Below, piece after piece: positions 6,492 to 14,033 of a stretch of 14,033 nt of DNA (positions are counted from its first letter, which is position 1; each line of letters opens with the position of its first letter). The notes below the pieces were generated by a model. That model had not been told where the DNA came from and made no database searches. It saw only the letters and a list, made by a program, of their open reading frames with translations. Made by a program: the position numbers and the translations under genes. The DNA comes from Actinomycetota bacterium (GTDB taxonomy: Bacteria > Actinomycetota > Humimicrobiia > Humimicrobiales > Humimicrobiaceae): NCBI GenBank assembly GCA_028697935.1, contig JAQVEM010000022.1, positions 1 to 14,033 of the forward strand. Reading direction: 5' to 3'.

Positions 6492-9400
6492 ATGGTTGTA
6501 AGTATAGATGTAAATGATTTTGACGCATTAAAAATCGGTCTTGCCTCACCGGAAAAAATAAGATCATGGTCAAACGGAGAGGTAAAAAAACCTGAAACTA
6601 TTAATTACAGAACACTGAAACCAGAAAAAGATGGATTGTTTTGTGAGAGAATCTTTGGTCCAACCAAAGACTGGGAGTGTTACTGCGGAAAATATAAGAG
6701 AGTAAGATTTAAGGGGATAATATGTGAAAGATGTGGTGTTGAAGTAACAAGGTCCAGTGTAAGAAGAGAAAGGATGGGTCATATCGAGCTTGCATCCCCT
6801 GTGTCACATATATGGTTTTTTAAAGGCGTTCCCAGTAGAATGGGATATATTCTGGATATAAATCCAAAAGACCTCGAAAAAGTTCTTTATTTTGATTCCT
6901 ATATTATAACCAGCGTTAATAAAGAGATGATAGATTCAGAAAGAGAAGAAATTGAAAAGCTCTCACAGAAAGCTATTGAAAAGGCAAAAGAGCTGCATGA
7001 GAATAGATTAAAAGAAATAGAATCAAATAAGGATGATTATTTAATTGAAAATTATGAGCTTGAAGAAGAAGATGATTTAATTGAATCGGATGAAGAAATC
7101 GAGGAGACAGATGAGGATTTTGAAGATAGTAAGAACAGTAGCATAAAAAATGAGAAAATTACTGAAATAGAATTTGAAGAGCAAAAAACGAAGATTATAA
7201 AAGAAACAGAGATGCTAATTGAAGAAGAAAATGAAATACATAAAGAAGAAATTAAACTTATAAAAGAAGCAGGTTCTTTTTTATTTAGTCTAAAAGAAAA
7301 AATGCTGGTTCCAGATGAAGCTTTATTTAAGAAAATGAGGGAAATTTATGGTCAGTATTTTAAGGGTGGAATGGGTGCAGAAGCAATAAAGGAGTTATTG
7401 AAAAATATTGACTGTGAAAAAGAAGTAAAGGAGTTAAAAGAAACAATAAAGAAGTCCAAAGGGCAAAAAAGAAGCAGGAGCATAAAGAGATTAAAATTAT
7501 TATCTTCATTTTTAAATTCAGATAATAAACCGGAATATATGATTCTTGATGTACTTCCTGTGATACCACCTGACTTAAGGCCCATGGTTCAACTTGATGG
7601 TGGAAGATTTGCCACCTCAGATTTAAATGATCTATACAGAAGAGTTATAAATAGAAACAACAGGTTAAAAAAGTTACTTGAACTGGACGCTCCTGAAATT
7701 ATTATTAATAATGAAAAAAGGATGCTGCAGGAAGCCGTTGATGCTTTATTTGATAATGGAAGAAGGGGAAGACCGGTAGTTGGTGTGGGAAACAGGCCCC
7801 TCAAATCTTTAAGTGATATGCTTAAAGGAAAGCAGGGGAGATTCAGACAAAACCTTCTTGGCAAGAGAGTAGACTATTCTGGAAGGTCTGTTATTGTTGT
7901 TAATCCTGGTCTTAACCTTTATCAATGCGGGCTTCCAAAAAAGATGGCTCTGGAATTATTCAAGCCATTTGTTATGAAGAAATTAGTTGATGAAGGACTT
8001 GCACAGAATATTAAAAGTGCAAAAACTATGGTTGAGCGGGAAAACACCGAGGTCTGGGATATACTGGAAGGAGTAATTAAAAGTCATCCTGTTCTGCTTA
8101 ACAGAGCACCAACGCTACATCGTCTTGGCATACAGGCTTTTATACCTGTGCTGGTTGAAGGTAAAGCCATACAGATACACCCGATGGTCTGCCCTCCTTT
8201 TAATGCAGATTTTGACGGTGATCAGATGGCTGTTCATATACCGCTGTCAAATGAGGCAAAAGCAGAAGCAATAATCCTTATGTTATCTGTAAATAACATA
8301 CTATCACCATCCAGTGGCGAACCTATTGTTGTCCCTTCTCAGGATATGATTCTGGGTGTTTACTATTTAACTTCAGAAAGAGAAAAATCTGATGGCAAAG
8401 AGAAACTCTATAGAGACGTACAGGATGCTGTTCTTGCATATGAATACGGTCTGATAACTCTGCATACTCCAATTAAAGTTAAAATTGAAGATAGAATATT
8501 AAAAACCACGGTAGGAAGGATAATATTCAATCAGACACTTCCTGAAGGCTATAAATTTGTTAATAAAGAAGTATCAAAAAAGGAATTAATCTCAATTGTA
8601 GCTGAATGTATAGGAAGGTTTCCACAGAGTGCTGTAATAGAGATGCTCGATGCTATTAAACAAATAGGTTTTAAATATTCAACCCGTTCCAGTCTGACTA
8701 TAGGAATAGATGATATAGATGTTCCACCGGAAAAAGCTAAAATTATAGCGAATACTGAGAAGAAAATAGAAAAAATAGAAGATTATTACAAACAGGGACT
8801 GATAACAGAGCTTGAAAGACGTGAGAGGGTGATCCAGGCCTGGTCCGCAGCAGGTGAAAGTGTAGCAAGCGCTATGGAGAAGAATTTTGACAAATTTAAT
8901 CCTGTTTATATGATGGCTACATCAGGTGCAAGGGGAAATATAAAGCAACTTCGCCAGTTAGCAGGTATGCGTGGACTTGTGGCAAATGCGAGGGGAGATA
9001 TAATAGACAGCCCTATAAAATCAAACTTCAAGGAAGGATTGACGGTACTTGAATATTTTATATCCACACATGGTGCAAGGCAGGGACTTGCTGATACAGC
9101 TCTGAGGACAGCAGATTCAGGATATCTAACTAGAAGGCTTGTTGATGTTGCACAGGATAATATGGTGAGAATTGATGACTGCAAAACAGAAGATGGCATA
9201 AATTTATATGTTCTAACACTTGAGGGGGAGCCAAATACTAATTTAATAGGAAGAATATGTCTGGATGATATAAATAATCCAAACAATGGAAAAGAGATAA
9301 TAAAAAGTGGTGAAGAAATTACTGATAGACATCTTCAAAAATTTATACTTGCAAATATTGAAAGTATAAAAGTCCGTTCGGTACTGACATGTGAAGCAGA

Positions 9401-10700
9401 ATCTGGAGTATGCCAGAAATGTTATGGTAGAGATCTTGCTATGGGTAAAATAGTTGAGATAGGAGAAGCTGTGGGAATAATAGCTGCACAGTCTATTGGA
9501 GAACCAGGCACCCAGTTAACCATGCGTACTTTTCATACAGGTGGAGTAGCAAGTACTGTAATTCAGAGGTCTATAAAATCACCTGTCAAAGGAAAACTCG
9601 TATTTAGAAAAGAATTATTGTCTGAATTAAATCTCAAAAAAACTGATTTTACTGAAGAAGATACAGATGAAGTTATTGAAGTTAATATAGAACATATTCC
9701 TCATAAACTTATATTTCAGGTTCAGGCAGAAGAAGGAGATATTGTTGATGTAATTATTCCTAAAGGTGAAGTACTGCAGATAAATAAAAAAATAAACGTC
9801 GAGGCAGGGGAAACTTTTGCCAGACTGGTTCTTACTGCTAAAAGAAAAGCTCATGTTCATAAACACGAAAAAACTTTTGAAGGGATGGATATTACAAGTG
9901 GTCTACCGAGAGTTGTAGAACTATTTGAGGCAAGAAAACCAAAAGATCATTCATTTATAGCAGAAATATCTGGAATAGTTGAAATTGAAGACATAGATTC
10001 CAGATTCAGGATGATCATAATAAGAAGCAAAGATGGAAAACAGGAAAAGATTTACCAGGTTCCAGCAAGAGCGAAATTGAATGTTAAAAATGGTGATTTT
10101 GTTTCTGCAGGAAGTCAGCTGACAGAAGGGCCCAAAGATCCCCATGATATTTTGAGAATTAGTGGAATTAAAGAGTGTGAACAGTATCTGGTAAAAGAAG
10201 TACAAAATGTGTATAAAGCTCAGGGCGTTGAGATTAATGATAAACATATAGAAGTAATAGTGAGGCAGATGCTTAAAAAAGTTACAATAATTGACCCTGG
10301 AGACAGCGATTTTCTACCCGGCCAGTTAGTTGACAGGCTTTATTATAAAAAGGAAAATAATAGATTGATATCCAGTATGAAAAAGCCGGCTACAGCTGTT
10401 CAAAACCTTATGGGTATAACAAAAGCTTCGCTTTTGACTGATAGTTTTCTTTCAGCTGCATCATTTCAGGAAACAACCAGAGTTTTAACGGATGCAGCTA
10501 TTGAAAATAAAGTAGACCATTTAAACGGTTTAAAAGAGAATGTCATAATTGGCAAAGCCATACCTGCAGGAACGGGCATGGGAAGCTTAAGAAACTATGA
10601 ATTACAATATCCGGGTTATAAGGAGAGTAATAAAGATGAAATAGAGATCCTTCAAGAGCAAGAAGGAGATGACACAGATAGGATAGAGATAAATATTTAG
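6492..10700 (+). CDS. rpoC: DNA-directed RNA polymerase subunit beta'
   Basis: RpoC carries the catalytic Mg2+ site of RNA polymerase. The N-terminal zinc ribbon uses C63, C65, C78 and C81. The catalytic loop NADFDGDQM is at residues 571-579 with D573, D575 and D577. The second zinc site is C897, C967, C974 and C977. The bridge-helix sequence SGARGNIKQLRQLAGMRGL and the trigger-loop residues M1011, R1012 and H1015 are intact. There are two inserts. The first, at about residues 146-270, is a charged coiled coil like that of actinobacterial beta' but with a very acidic stretch at 189-212. The second, at about 1022-1132, lies inside the trigger loop at the SI3 position. TTTGGAGG at 6474-6481 lies 10 bases before the ATG. 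The 1402-residue length is explained by these inserts. Identification is certain. Confidence 0.99.
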   Translation: MVVSIDVNDFDALKIGLASPEKIRSWSNGEVKKPETINYRTLKPEKDGLFCERIFGPTKDWECYCGKYKRVRFKGIICERCGVEVTRSSVRRERMGHIELASPVSHIWFFKGVPSRMGYILDINPKDLEKVLYFDSYIITSVNKEMIDSEREEIEKLSQKAIEKAKELHENRLKEIESNKDDYLIENYELEEEDDLIESDEEIEETDEDFEDSKNSSIKNEKITEIEFEEQKTKIIKETEMLIEEENEIHKEEIKLIKEAGSFLFSLKEKMLVPDEALFKKMREIYGQYFKGGMGAEAIKELLKNIDCEKEVKELKETIKKSKGQKRSRSIKRLKLLSSFLNSDNKPEYMILDVLPVIPPDLRPMVQLDGGRFATSDLNDLYRRVINRNNRLKKLLELDAPEIIINNEKRMLQEAVDALFDNGRRGRPVVGVGNRPLKSLSDMLKGKQGRFRQNLLGKRVDYSGRSVIVVNPGLNLYQCGLPKKMALELFKPFVMKKLVDEGLAQNIKSAKTMVERENTEVWDILEGVIKSHPVLLNRAPTLHRLGIQAFIPVLVEGKAIQIHPMVCPPFNADFDGDQMAVHIPLSNEAKAEAIILMLSVNNILSPSSGEPIVVPSQDMILGVYYLTSEREKSDGKEKLYRDVQDAVLAYEYGLITLHTPIKVKIEDRILKTTVGRIIFNQTLPEGYKFVNKEVSKKELISIVAECIGRFPQSAVIEMLDAIKQIGFKYSTRSSLTIGIDDIDVPPEKAKIIANTEKKIEKIEDYYKQGLITELERRERVIQAWSAAGESVASAMEKNFDKFNPVYMMATSGARGNIKQLRQLAGMRGLVANARGDIIDSPIKSNFKEGLTVLEYFISTHGARQGLADTALRTADSGYLTRRLVDVAQDNMVRIDDCKTEDGINLYVLTLEGEPNTNLIGRICLDDINNPNNGKEIIKSGEEITDRHLQKFILANIESIKVRSVLTCEAESGVCQKCYGRDLAMGKIVEIGEAVGIIAAQSIGEPGTQLTMRTFHTGGVASTVIQRSIKSPVKGKLVFRKELLSELNLKKTDFTEEDTDEVIEVNIEHIPHKLIFQVQAEEGDIVDVIIPKGEVLQINKKINVEAGETFARLVLTAKRKAHVHKHEKTFEGMDITSGLPRVVELFEARKPKDHSFIAEISGIVEIEDIDSRFRMIIIRSKDGKQEKIYQVPARAKLNVKNGDFVSAGSQLTEGPKDPHDILRISGIKECEQYLVKEVQNVYKAQGVEINDKHIEVIVRQMLKKVTIIDPGDSDFLPGQLVDRLYYKKENNRLISSMKKPATAVQNLMGITKASLLTDSFLSAASFQETTRVLTDAAIENKVDHLNGLKENVIIGKAIPAGTGMGSLRNYELQYPGYKESNKDEIEILQEQEGDDTDRIEINI

Positions 10701-10742
10701 AATTGCGGGTTAAAAACTTTAAAAAGTAGTCATTTTTCTATA

Positions 10743-10771
10743 TTGACATTTTATTTTTTAGATGATAATCT
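10743..10771 (+). promoter_or_regulatory. Candidate promoter for the rpsL-rpsG-fusA-tuf operon
   Basis: A perfect -35 box TTGACA is at 10743-10748. The -10 box is less clear: GATAAT at 10764-10769 matches five of six but after only 15 bases, while TAATCT at 10766-10771 has the ideal 17-base spacer but matches only three of six. It lies in the 155-base gap between rpoC and rpsL, about 85 bases before the rpsL start. I saw no convincing terminator for rpoC, so read-through from rpoBC is also possible. Confidence 0.5.
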
Positions 10772-10795
10772 CTTCTCTCGTGTCTTCAAAAAGGC

Positions 10796-10801
10796 TATAA
10801 T
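10796..10801 (+). promoter_or_regulatory. Consensus -10 box without a clear -35 box
   Basis: TATAAT at 10796-10801 is a perfect -10 hexamer 55 bases before the rpsL start. At the right distance upstream there is only TTCTCT (10773-10778), and there is no TG extension. It could be a second start site for the str operon or a chance match in AT-rich DNA. Confidence 0.3.
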
Positions 10802-10855
10802 TAATCATTTGTTAAGATATATATTATTATTAAATTAACGTAGGGGAAAATTTTA

Positions 10856-11227
10856 ATGCCTACAATAAATCAACTGGTTAAAAAGGGAAGAAAAGGAATA
10901 AAAAGAAAGAGGAAGGCCCCCGCACTACAGGGGAATCCTATAAGAAGGGGTGTATGTCTTAGAGTGTATACTACAACCCCTAAAAAACCAAATTCAGCAC
11001 TGCGTAAAGTTGCAAGGGTAAGGCTGACAAATGGAGCTGAAGTGACAGCATACATTCCGGGAATTGGCCATAATCTACAGGAACACTCTATTGTTCTTGT
11101 AAGGGGTGGTAGAGTTAAAGATTTACCCGGAGTTAGATATAAGATTATCCGGGGTACGTTAGACACAGCCGGGGTTGAAGATAGAAAATCTTCCCGTTCC
11201 AGATATGGAGCAAAAAAGCCAAAGTAA
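10856..11227 (+). CDS. rpsL: 30S ribosomal protein S12
   Basis: S12 sits at the decoding centre of the small subunit and affects translational accuracy. The 123-residue length is normal. The highly conserved TTTPKKPNSALRKVARVRL block holds K43 and K44. The second key loop GRVKDLPGVRY holds K88, the conserved D89 that is methylthiolated in many bacteria, and P91. All the positions where streptomycin-resistance changes usually occur have the wild-type residue. The protein ends in the typical SRSRYGAKKPK. The ATG at 10856 is preceded by AGGGGA at 10842-10847. It is the first gene of the str-type operon here; no L7Ae/ybxF-type gene separates it from rpoC. rpsG follows after 53 bases. Confidence 0.98.
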   Translation: MPTINQLVKKGRKGIKRKRKAPALQGNPIRRGVCLRVYTTTPKKPNSALRKVARVRLTNGAEVTAYIPGIGHNLQEHSIVLVRGGRVKDLPGVRYKIIRGTLDTAGVEDRKSSRSRYGAKKPK

Positions 11228-11230
11228 TTA

Positions 11231-11277
11231 TATAAGGATTATATAAGAAGCTATAAGACTATAAGAGGAGCTATAAG
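11231..11277 (+). repeat. Five TATAAG hexamers between rpsL and rpsG
   Basis: TATAAG occurs at 11231, 11242, 11252, 11260 and 11272, almost filling the 53-base gap. The longer unit AGCTATAAGA occurs twice (11249-11258 and 11269-11278). The likely rpsG Shine-Dalgarno site, GAGGAG at 11265-11270, lies between the fourth and fifth copies. In E. coli S7 represses translation by binding the rpsL-rpsG gap, but these repeats do not form an obvious hairpin. They may be slippage products or serve in translation; function unknown. Confidence 0.7.
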
Positions 11278-11280
11278 AGA

Positions 11281-11751
11281 ATGTCAAGAAAAGGGGTACC
11301 ACAAAAAAGAACAATAAGTGTAGATCCCGTTTATAAAAACAAAGTCGTTTCTCAGCTGATTAACAAAGTTTTAGAAGACGGTAAAAAAAGCGTTGCTGAA
11401 AGTATAGTTTACAGTAGTTTAAAGATTCTTGAAGAAAAAACAAAAGAGAATCCGCTGGTAATACTGGAAAAATGTCTTGATAATGTAAGACCTGTTCTGG
11501 AAATAAAACCCAGAAGAGTGGGTGGAGCAACTTATCAGGTGCCTGTTGAAGTGTCTGTAGAAAGAGCAAACACGCTGGCTATCAGGTGGCTGATAGATTT
11601 TGCCAGTAAAAGAAAAGAAAAAACTATGGCAGAAAGACTAGCTGCAGAGATTCTTGATGGTGCAAGTAATACAGGAAGTAGCATTAAAAAGAAGGAAGAT
11701 TTGCACAAAATGGCGGAGGCAAATAGGGCATTTGCACATTATAGATGGTAG
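11281..11751 (+). CDS. rpsG: 30S ribosomal protein S7
   Basis: S7 is a primary binder of the 3' domain of 16S rRNA and lines the E site. The 156 residues match the family length. Landmarks are the N-terminal MSRKGVPQKR, the DGKKSVAESIVY helix, the beta-hairpin region EIKPRRVGGATYQVPVEV, ANTLAIRWLIDFASKRKEKTM, and the C-terminal KMAEANRAFAHYRW. The ATG at 11281 is preceded by GAGGAG at 11265-11270 with a 10-base spacer, inside the TATAAG repeat tract. fusA follows after 29 bases. S7 often autoregulates the str operon, but I see no clear S7-binding structure here. Identification is certain. Confidence 0.98.
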   Translation: MSRKGVPQKRTISVDPVYKNKVVSQLINKVLEDGKKSVAESIVYSSLKILEEKTKENPLVILEKCLDNVRPVLEIKPRRVGGATYQVPVEVSVERANTLAIRWLIDFASKRKEKTMAERLAAEILDGASNTGSSIKKKEDLHKMAEANRAFAHYRW

Positions 11752-11780
11752 CAAATATATGTAGATAAGGTGATTTATTA

Positions 11781-13871
11781 ATGGAAAGTCATGTTTCATT
11801 AAAAAATATAAGAAATATAGGTATAACTGCTCACATTGATGCAGGCAAAACAACAACCACAGAGCGTATCCTGTACTATACAGGTAAAACTTATAAAATA
11901 GGAGAAGTTCATGATGGGGCTGCGGTTATGGACTGGATGGTACAGGAGCAGGAGAGAGGGATTACTATTACTTCTGCTGCAACAACATGTTTCTGGAAAG
12001 ATCATAAAATAAATATAATTGATACACCGGGCCATGTTGATTTTACGGTGGAAGTTGAAAGATCACTCCGTGTACTGGATGGAATGATTGCGATTTTCTG
12101 TGCTGTTGGAGGTGTTGAACCCCAGTCTGAAACTGTATGGAGACAGGCGGATAAATATAATGTTCCCAGAATTGCATTTGTTAATAAAATGGACCGTAGT
12201 GGGGCAGATTTCTTTTATGTACTGGATATGATTAAAACAAGGCTTGGGGCCAATCCCCTTCCGGTACAGATTCCAGTAGGCAAAGAGGAAAATTTTATCG
12301 GAATAATTGATCTTGTAAGTATGAAAGCAATTATATATAAAGATGAAATGGGCATCAGATTTGAGTATGAAGATATACCAGGGGAACTAAAATCTGTTGC
12401 AGAAAAATACAGACAGGAACTTATCGAAAATATTGCTAATTATAATGATTACATTTTAAATAAATATATTGAAAATATTGAAATAAGTGAAGATGAATTA
12501 AAGAAAGCTATCAGAGAAATAACTATTAATGTTAAAGGTGTCCCGGTGCTATGTGGAGCATCTTTTAAGAATAAAGGTGTCCAGCCTTTATTAGACGGGG
12601 TTATAGAATATCTTCCGTCTCCTGTAGATGTTCTTCCGCCAGAAGGAATTAATCCAGTTAATGGAAAAAAAGTTACAAGAGAAGTAAGTGACAGCGAATC
12701 TTTTTCAGGACTGATATTTAAAGTAGCTACAGATCCGTTTGTAGGAAAATTAAATTACCTGCGGATTTATTCCGGAACCTTAAAAAGCGGAAGCCAGGTA
12801 CTGAATGCTAATAGTGGTGAAAAGAGTAGAATAAGCAAGTTGATGGAGATGCATGCTAATAGCAGGAAAGAAATAAAAGAAGCTCACTGCGGAGAAATAG
12901 TAGCAGTAGTTGGTTTAAAAAAAGTAAAAACAGGTGATACTATATGTGATGTTAGTAAACCTATTATATATGAATCAATTAGTTTTCCCGAACCAGTGCT
13001 ATCAATTGCTATTGAGCCGAAGACAAAAATTGATCAGGAAAAATTGGCCAACGCACTATCAAAATTAGCCGAAGAGGATCCCACCTTTAGAGTTGAGACT
13101 GATAGTGAAACCGGGCAGACAATAATTTCCGGGATGGGCGAGTTGCACCTCGAAATCATAGTGGATAGACTGGTGCGTGAGTTTGGTGTGAAAGCAAATG
13201 TTGGAAGACCCCAGGTATCCTATAGAGAGACAATAACAGGAGATGCCAGTGTTGAGGGTAAATATATCAGACAGAGCGGTGGGAAAGGCCAGTATGGACA
13301 TGTAATAATTCATTTTGAACCTAATAAATATGGCAAAGGATTTGAATTTGAGGACAAAACAAAAGGCGGGATTATACCTAAAGATTATATTAAGCCAATT
13401 GAAATGGGAATAAGAGATGCATTACAGAGTGGCGAAATAGCAGGTTATCCGGTTGTTGATATCAAAGCTACGCTTCTGGATGGTTCCTATCATGAAGTTG
13501 ACTCTTCTGAAATGGCTTTCAGGATTGCAGCTTCTAAAGCTGCCAGGGAAGCTATGAAAAAATGTTTCCCTATTTTACTGGAACCCATAATGGAGGTTGA
13601 AGTGGTTGCTCCAGATGAGTATATGGGAGAAGTTATAGGTGATTTAAATTCAAGGAGAGGAAAAATATTATCAGTAACGTTAAGGAATAAAAATAGGATC
13701 ATAAAAGCAGATGTCCCGCTTGCAGAAATGTTTGGTTATGCTACGGATTTACGATCAAAAACACAGGGGCGTGCTACTTTCACAATGCAGTTTAAAAAAT
13801 ATGAGCCTGCACCTGCCAGGATTGTTGATGAAATTGCAGAAAAGTTCAGGGGGAGTAGAATTGCTGTATAA
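11781..13871 (+). CDS. fusA: Translation elongation factor G
   Basis: EF-G is the GTPase that drives translocation of tRNA and mRNA on the ribosome. The protein has 696 residues, the normal length. GTPase motifs are intact: AHIDAGKT at 17-24 (G1), the RGITITSAATT switch (G2), DTPGH at 81-85 with the catalytic His (G3), and NKMD at 135-138 (G4). Domain II begins near SGLIFKVATDPFVGKL. Domain III contains ISGMGELHLEI. The domain IV tip loop GSYHEVDSSEMAF has H571, the residue that reaches the decoding centre. The C-terminal RGRGKI-like segment reads GDLNSRRGKI. All features fit the canonical EF-G1 rather than EF-G2 or tetracycline-protection proteins. AAGGTGA at 11767-11773 precedes the ATG. 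tuf follows after 58 bases without a terminator. Confidence 0.98.
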   Translation: MESHVSLKNIRNIGITAHIDAGKTTTTERILYYTGKTYKIGEVHDGAAVMDWMVQEQERGITITSAATTCFWKDHKINIIDTPGHVDFTVEVERSLRVLDGMIAIFCAVGGVEPQSETVWRQADKYNVPRIAFVNKMDRSGADFFYVLDMIKTRLGANPLPVQIPVGKEENFIGIIDLVSMKAIIYKDEMGIRFEYEDIPGELKSVAEKYRQELIENIANYNDYILNKYIENIEISEDELKKAIREITINVKGVPVLCGASFKNKGVQPLLDGVIEYLPSPVDVLPPEGINPVNGKKVTREVSDSESFSGLIFKVATDPFVGKLNYLRIYSGTLKSGSQVLNANSGEKSRISKLMEMHANSRKEIKEAHCGEIVAVVGLKKVKTGDTICDVSKPIIYESISFPEPVLSIAIEPKTKIDQEKLANALSKLAEEDPTFRVETDSETGQTIISGMGELHLEIIVDRLVREFGVKANVGRPQVSYRETITGDASVEGKYIRQSGGKGQYGHVIIHFEPNKYGKGFEFEDKTKGGIIPKDYIKPIEMGIRDALQSGEIAGYPVVDIKATLLDGSYHEVDSSEMAFRIAASKAAREAMKKCFPILLEPIMEVEVVAPDEYMGEVIGDLNSRRGKILSVTLRNKNRIIKADVPLAEMFGYATDLRSKTQGRATFTMQFKKYEPAPARIVDEIAEKFRGSRIAV

Positions 13872-13929
13872 TTTATTAAATATGCATACAAATATTTGAA
13901 ATTAAATTTAACCAGAGAAAGGATATATT

Positions 13930-14033
13930 ATGGCCAAGCAAAAATTTGAAAGAACAAAGCCTCATATAAACATAGGAACCATAGGCCATGTGGACCATGG
14001 TAAAACAACTCTTACTTCCGCAATTACAAAATG
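13930..14033 (+). CDS. tuf: Elongation factor Tu, 5' part only
   Basis: EF-Tu delivers aminoacyl-tRNA to the ribosomal A site as a ternary complex with GTP. Only the first 34 codons are present before the window ends. They read MAKQKFERTKPHINIGTIGH and continue into the P-loop GHVDHGKTT at residues 19-27, which is diagnostic of EF-Tu rather than EF-G or IF2. AAAGGA at 13918-13923 serves as ribosome binding site, 6 bases before the ATG. It is in the usual position after fusA. Whether the rest is intact cannot be seen here. Confidence 0.96.
   Translation, partial: MAKQKFERTKPHINIGTIGHVDHGKTTLTSAITK

Noticed and set aside
8906..9286. 126-codon antisense frame within rpoC
   Set aside because: It lies entirely opposite the highly conserved bridge-helix region of RpoC, and the product has no recognisable family.
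10713..10740. Possible terminator just after rpoC (ACTTT and AAAGT near a T run)
   Set aside because: The stem is only about four A/T-rich pairs, too weak to call.
13711..13899. 62-codon + strand frame overlapping the end of fusA
   Set aside because: It is out of frame inside conserved EF-G domain V and has no ribosome binding site of note.
13872..13929. Terminator or promoter between fusA and tuf
   Set aside because: The 58-base gap is AT-rich with no stable hairpin and no paired -35/-10 boxes, so simple co-transcription is more likely.

Overview
The window is a block of core translation and transcription genes from an AT-rich bacterium, all on the + strand: rplK, rplA, rplJ, rplL, rpoB, rpoC, rpsL, rpsG, fusA and the first 34 codons of tuf. 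No mobile element, CRISPR array, tRNA or rRNA was found. The antisense reading frames lie inside conserved genes and were judged to be shadows. The window starts 4 bases before the rplK start codon and ends inside tuf, so both ends are cut.

Layout. (1) 5-2556 is the L11/L1/L10/L12 cluster. A 138-base gap between rplK and rplA contains a doubtful 32-codon ORF. Between rplA and rplJ there is an L10-type mRNA leader, followed by an overlapping antiterminator/terminator pair. (2) 2557-2949 holds a strong intrinsic terminator and then one or two candidate promoters, so rpoBC is at least partly uncoupled from rplJL. (3) 2950-10700 holds rpoB and rpoC, encoding the beta and beta' subunits of RNA polymerase. 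(4) 10701-14033 is a str-type operon (rpsL, rpsG, fusA, tuf) with its own candidate promoters. No L7Ae-type gene (ybxF) sits between rpoC and rpsL, unlike the usual Firmicutes order.

Organism. Codon use is AT-rich and purine-rich Shine-Dalgarno sites are common. RpoB and the N-terminal third of RpoC read like the actinobacterial or Firmicutes-type proteins, including a coiled-coil insert after the zinc ribbon. However, RpoC also has an insert of about 110 residues in the trigger loop, at the position of SI3 of Gram-negative bacteria, which Firmicutes and Actinobacteria lack. This mix suggests a deep-branching, probably uncultured AT-rich lineage (for example Atribacterota, Aerophobota or a similar group). 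That placement is inference and cannot be settled here.

What stands out. The genes are ordinary housekeeping genes, and I see no new multi-gene system. The points worth a second look are: the Lys/Glu-rich 48-residue N-terminal extension of L7/L12; a similar charged tail on RpoB; a strongly acidic segment in the RpoC coiled-coil insert; the SI3-like trigger-loop insert; the three-way RNA switch in front of rplJ; and small repeats in several intergenic gaps.
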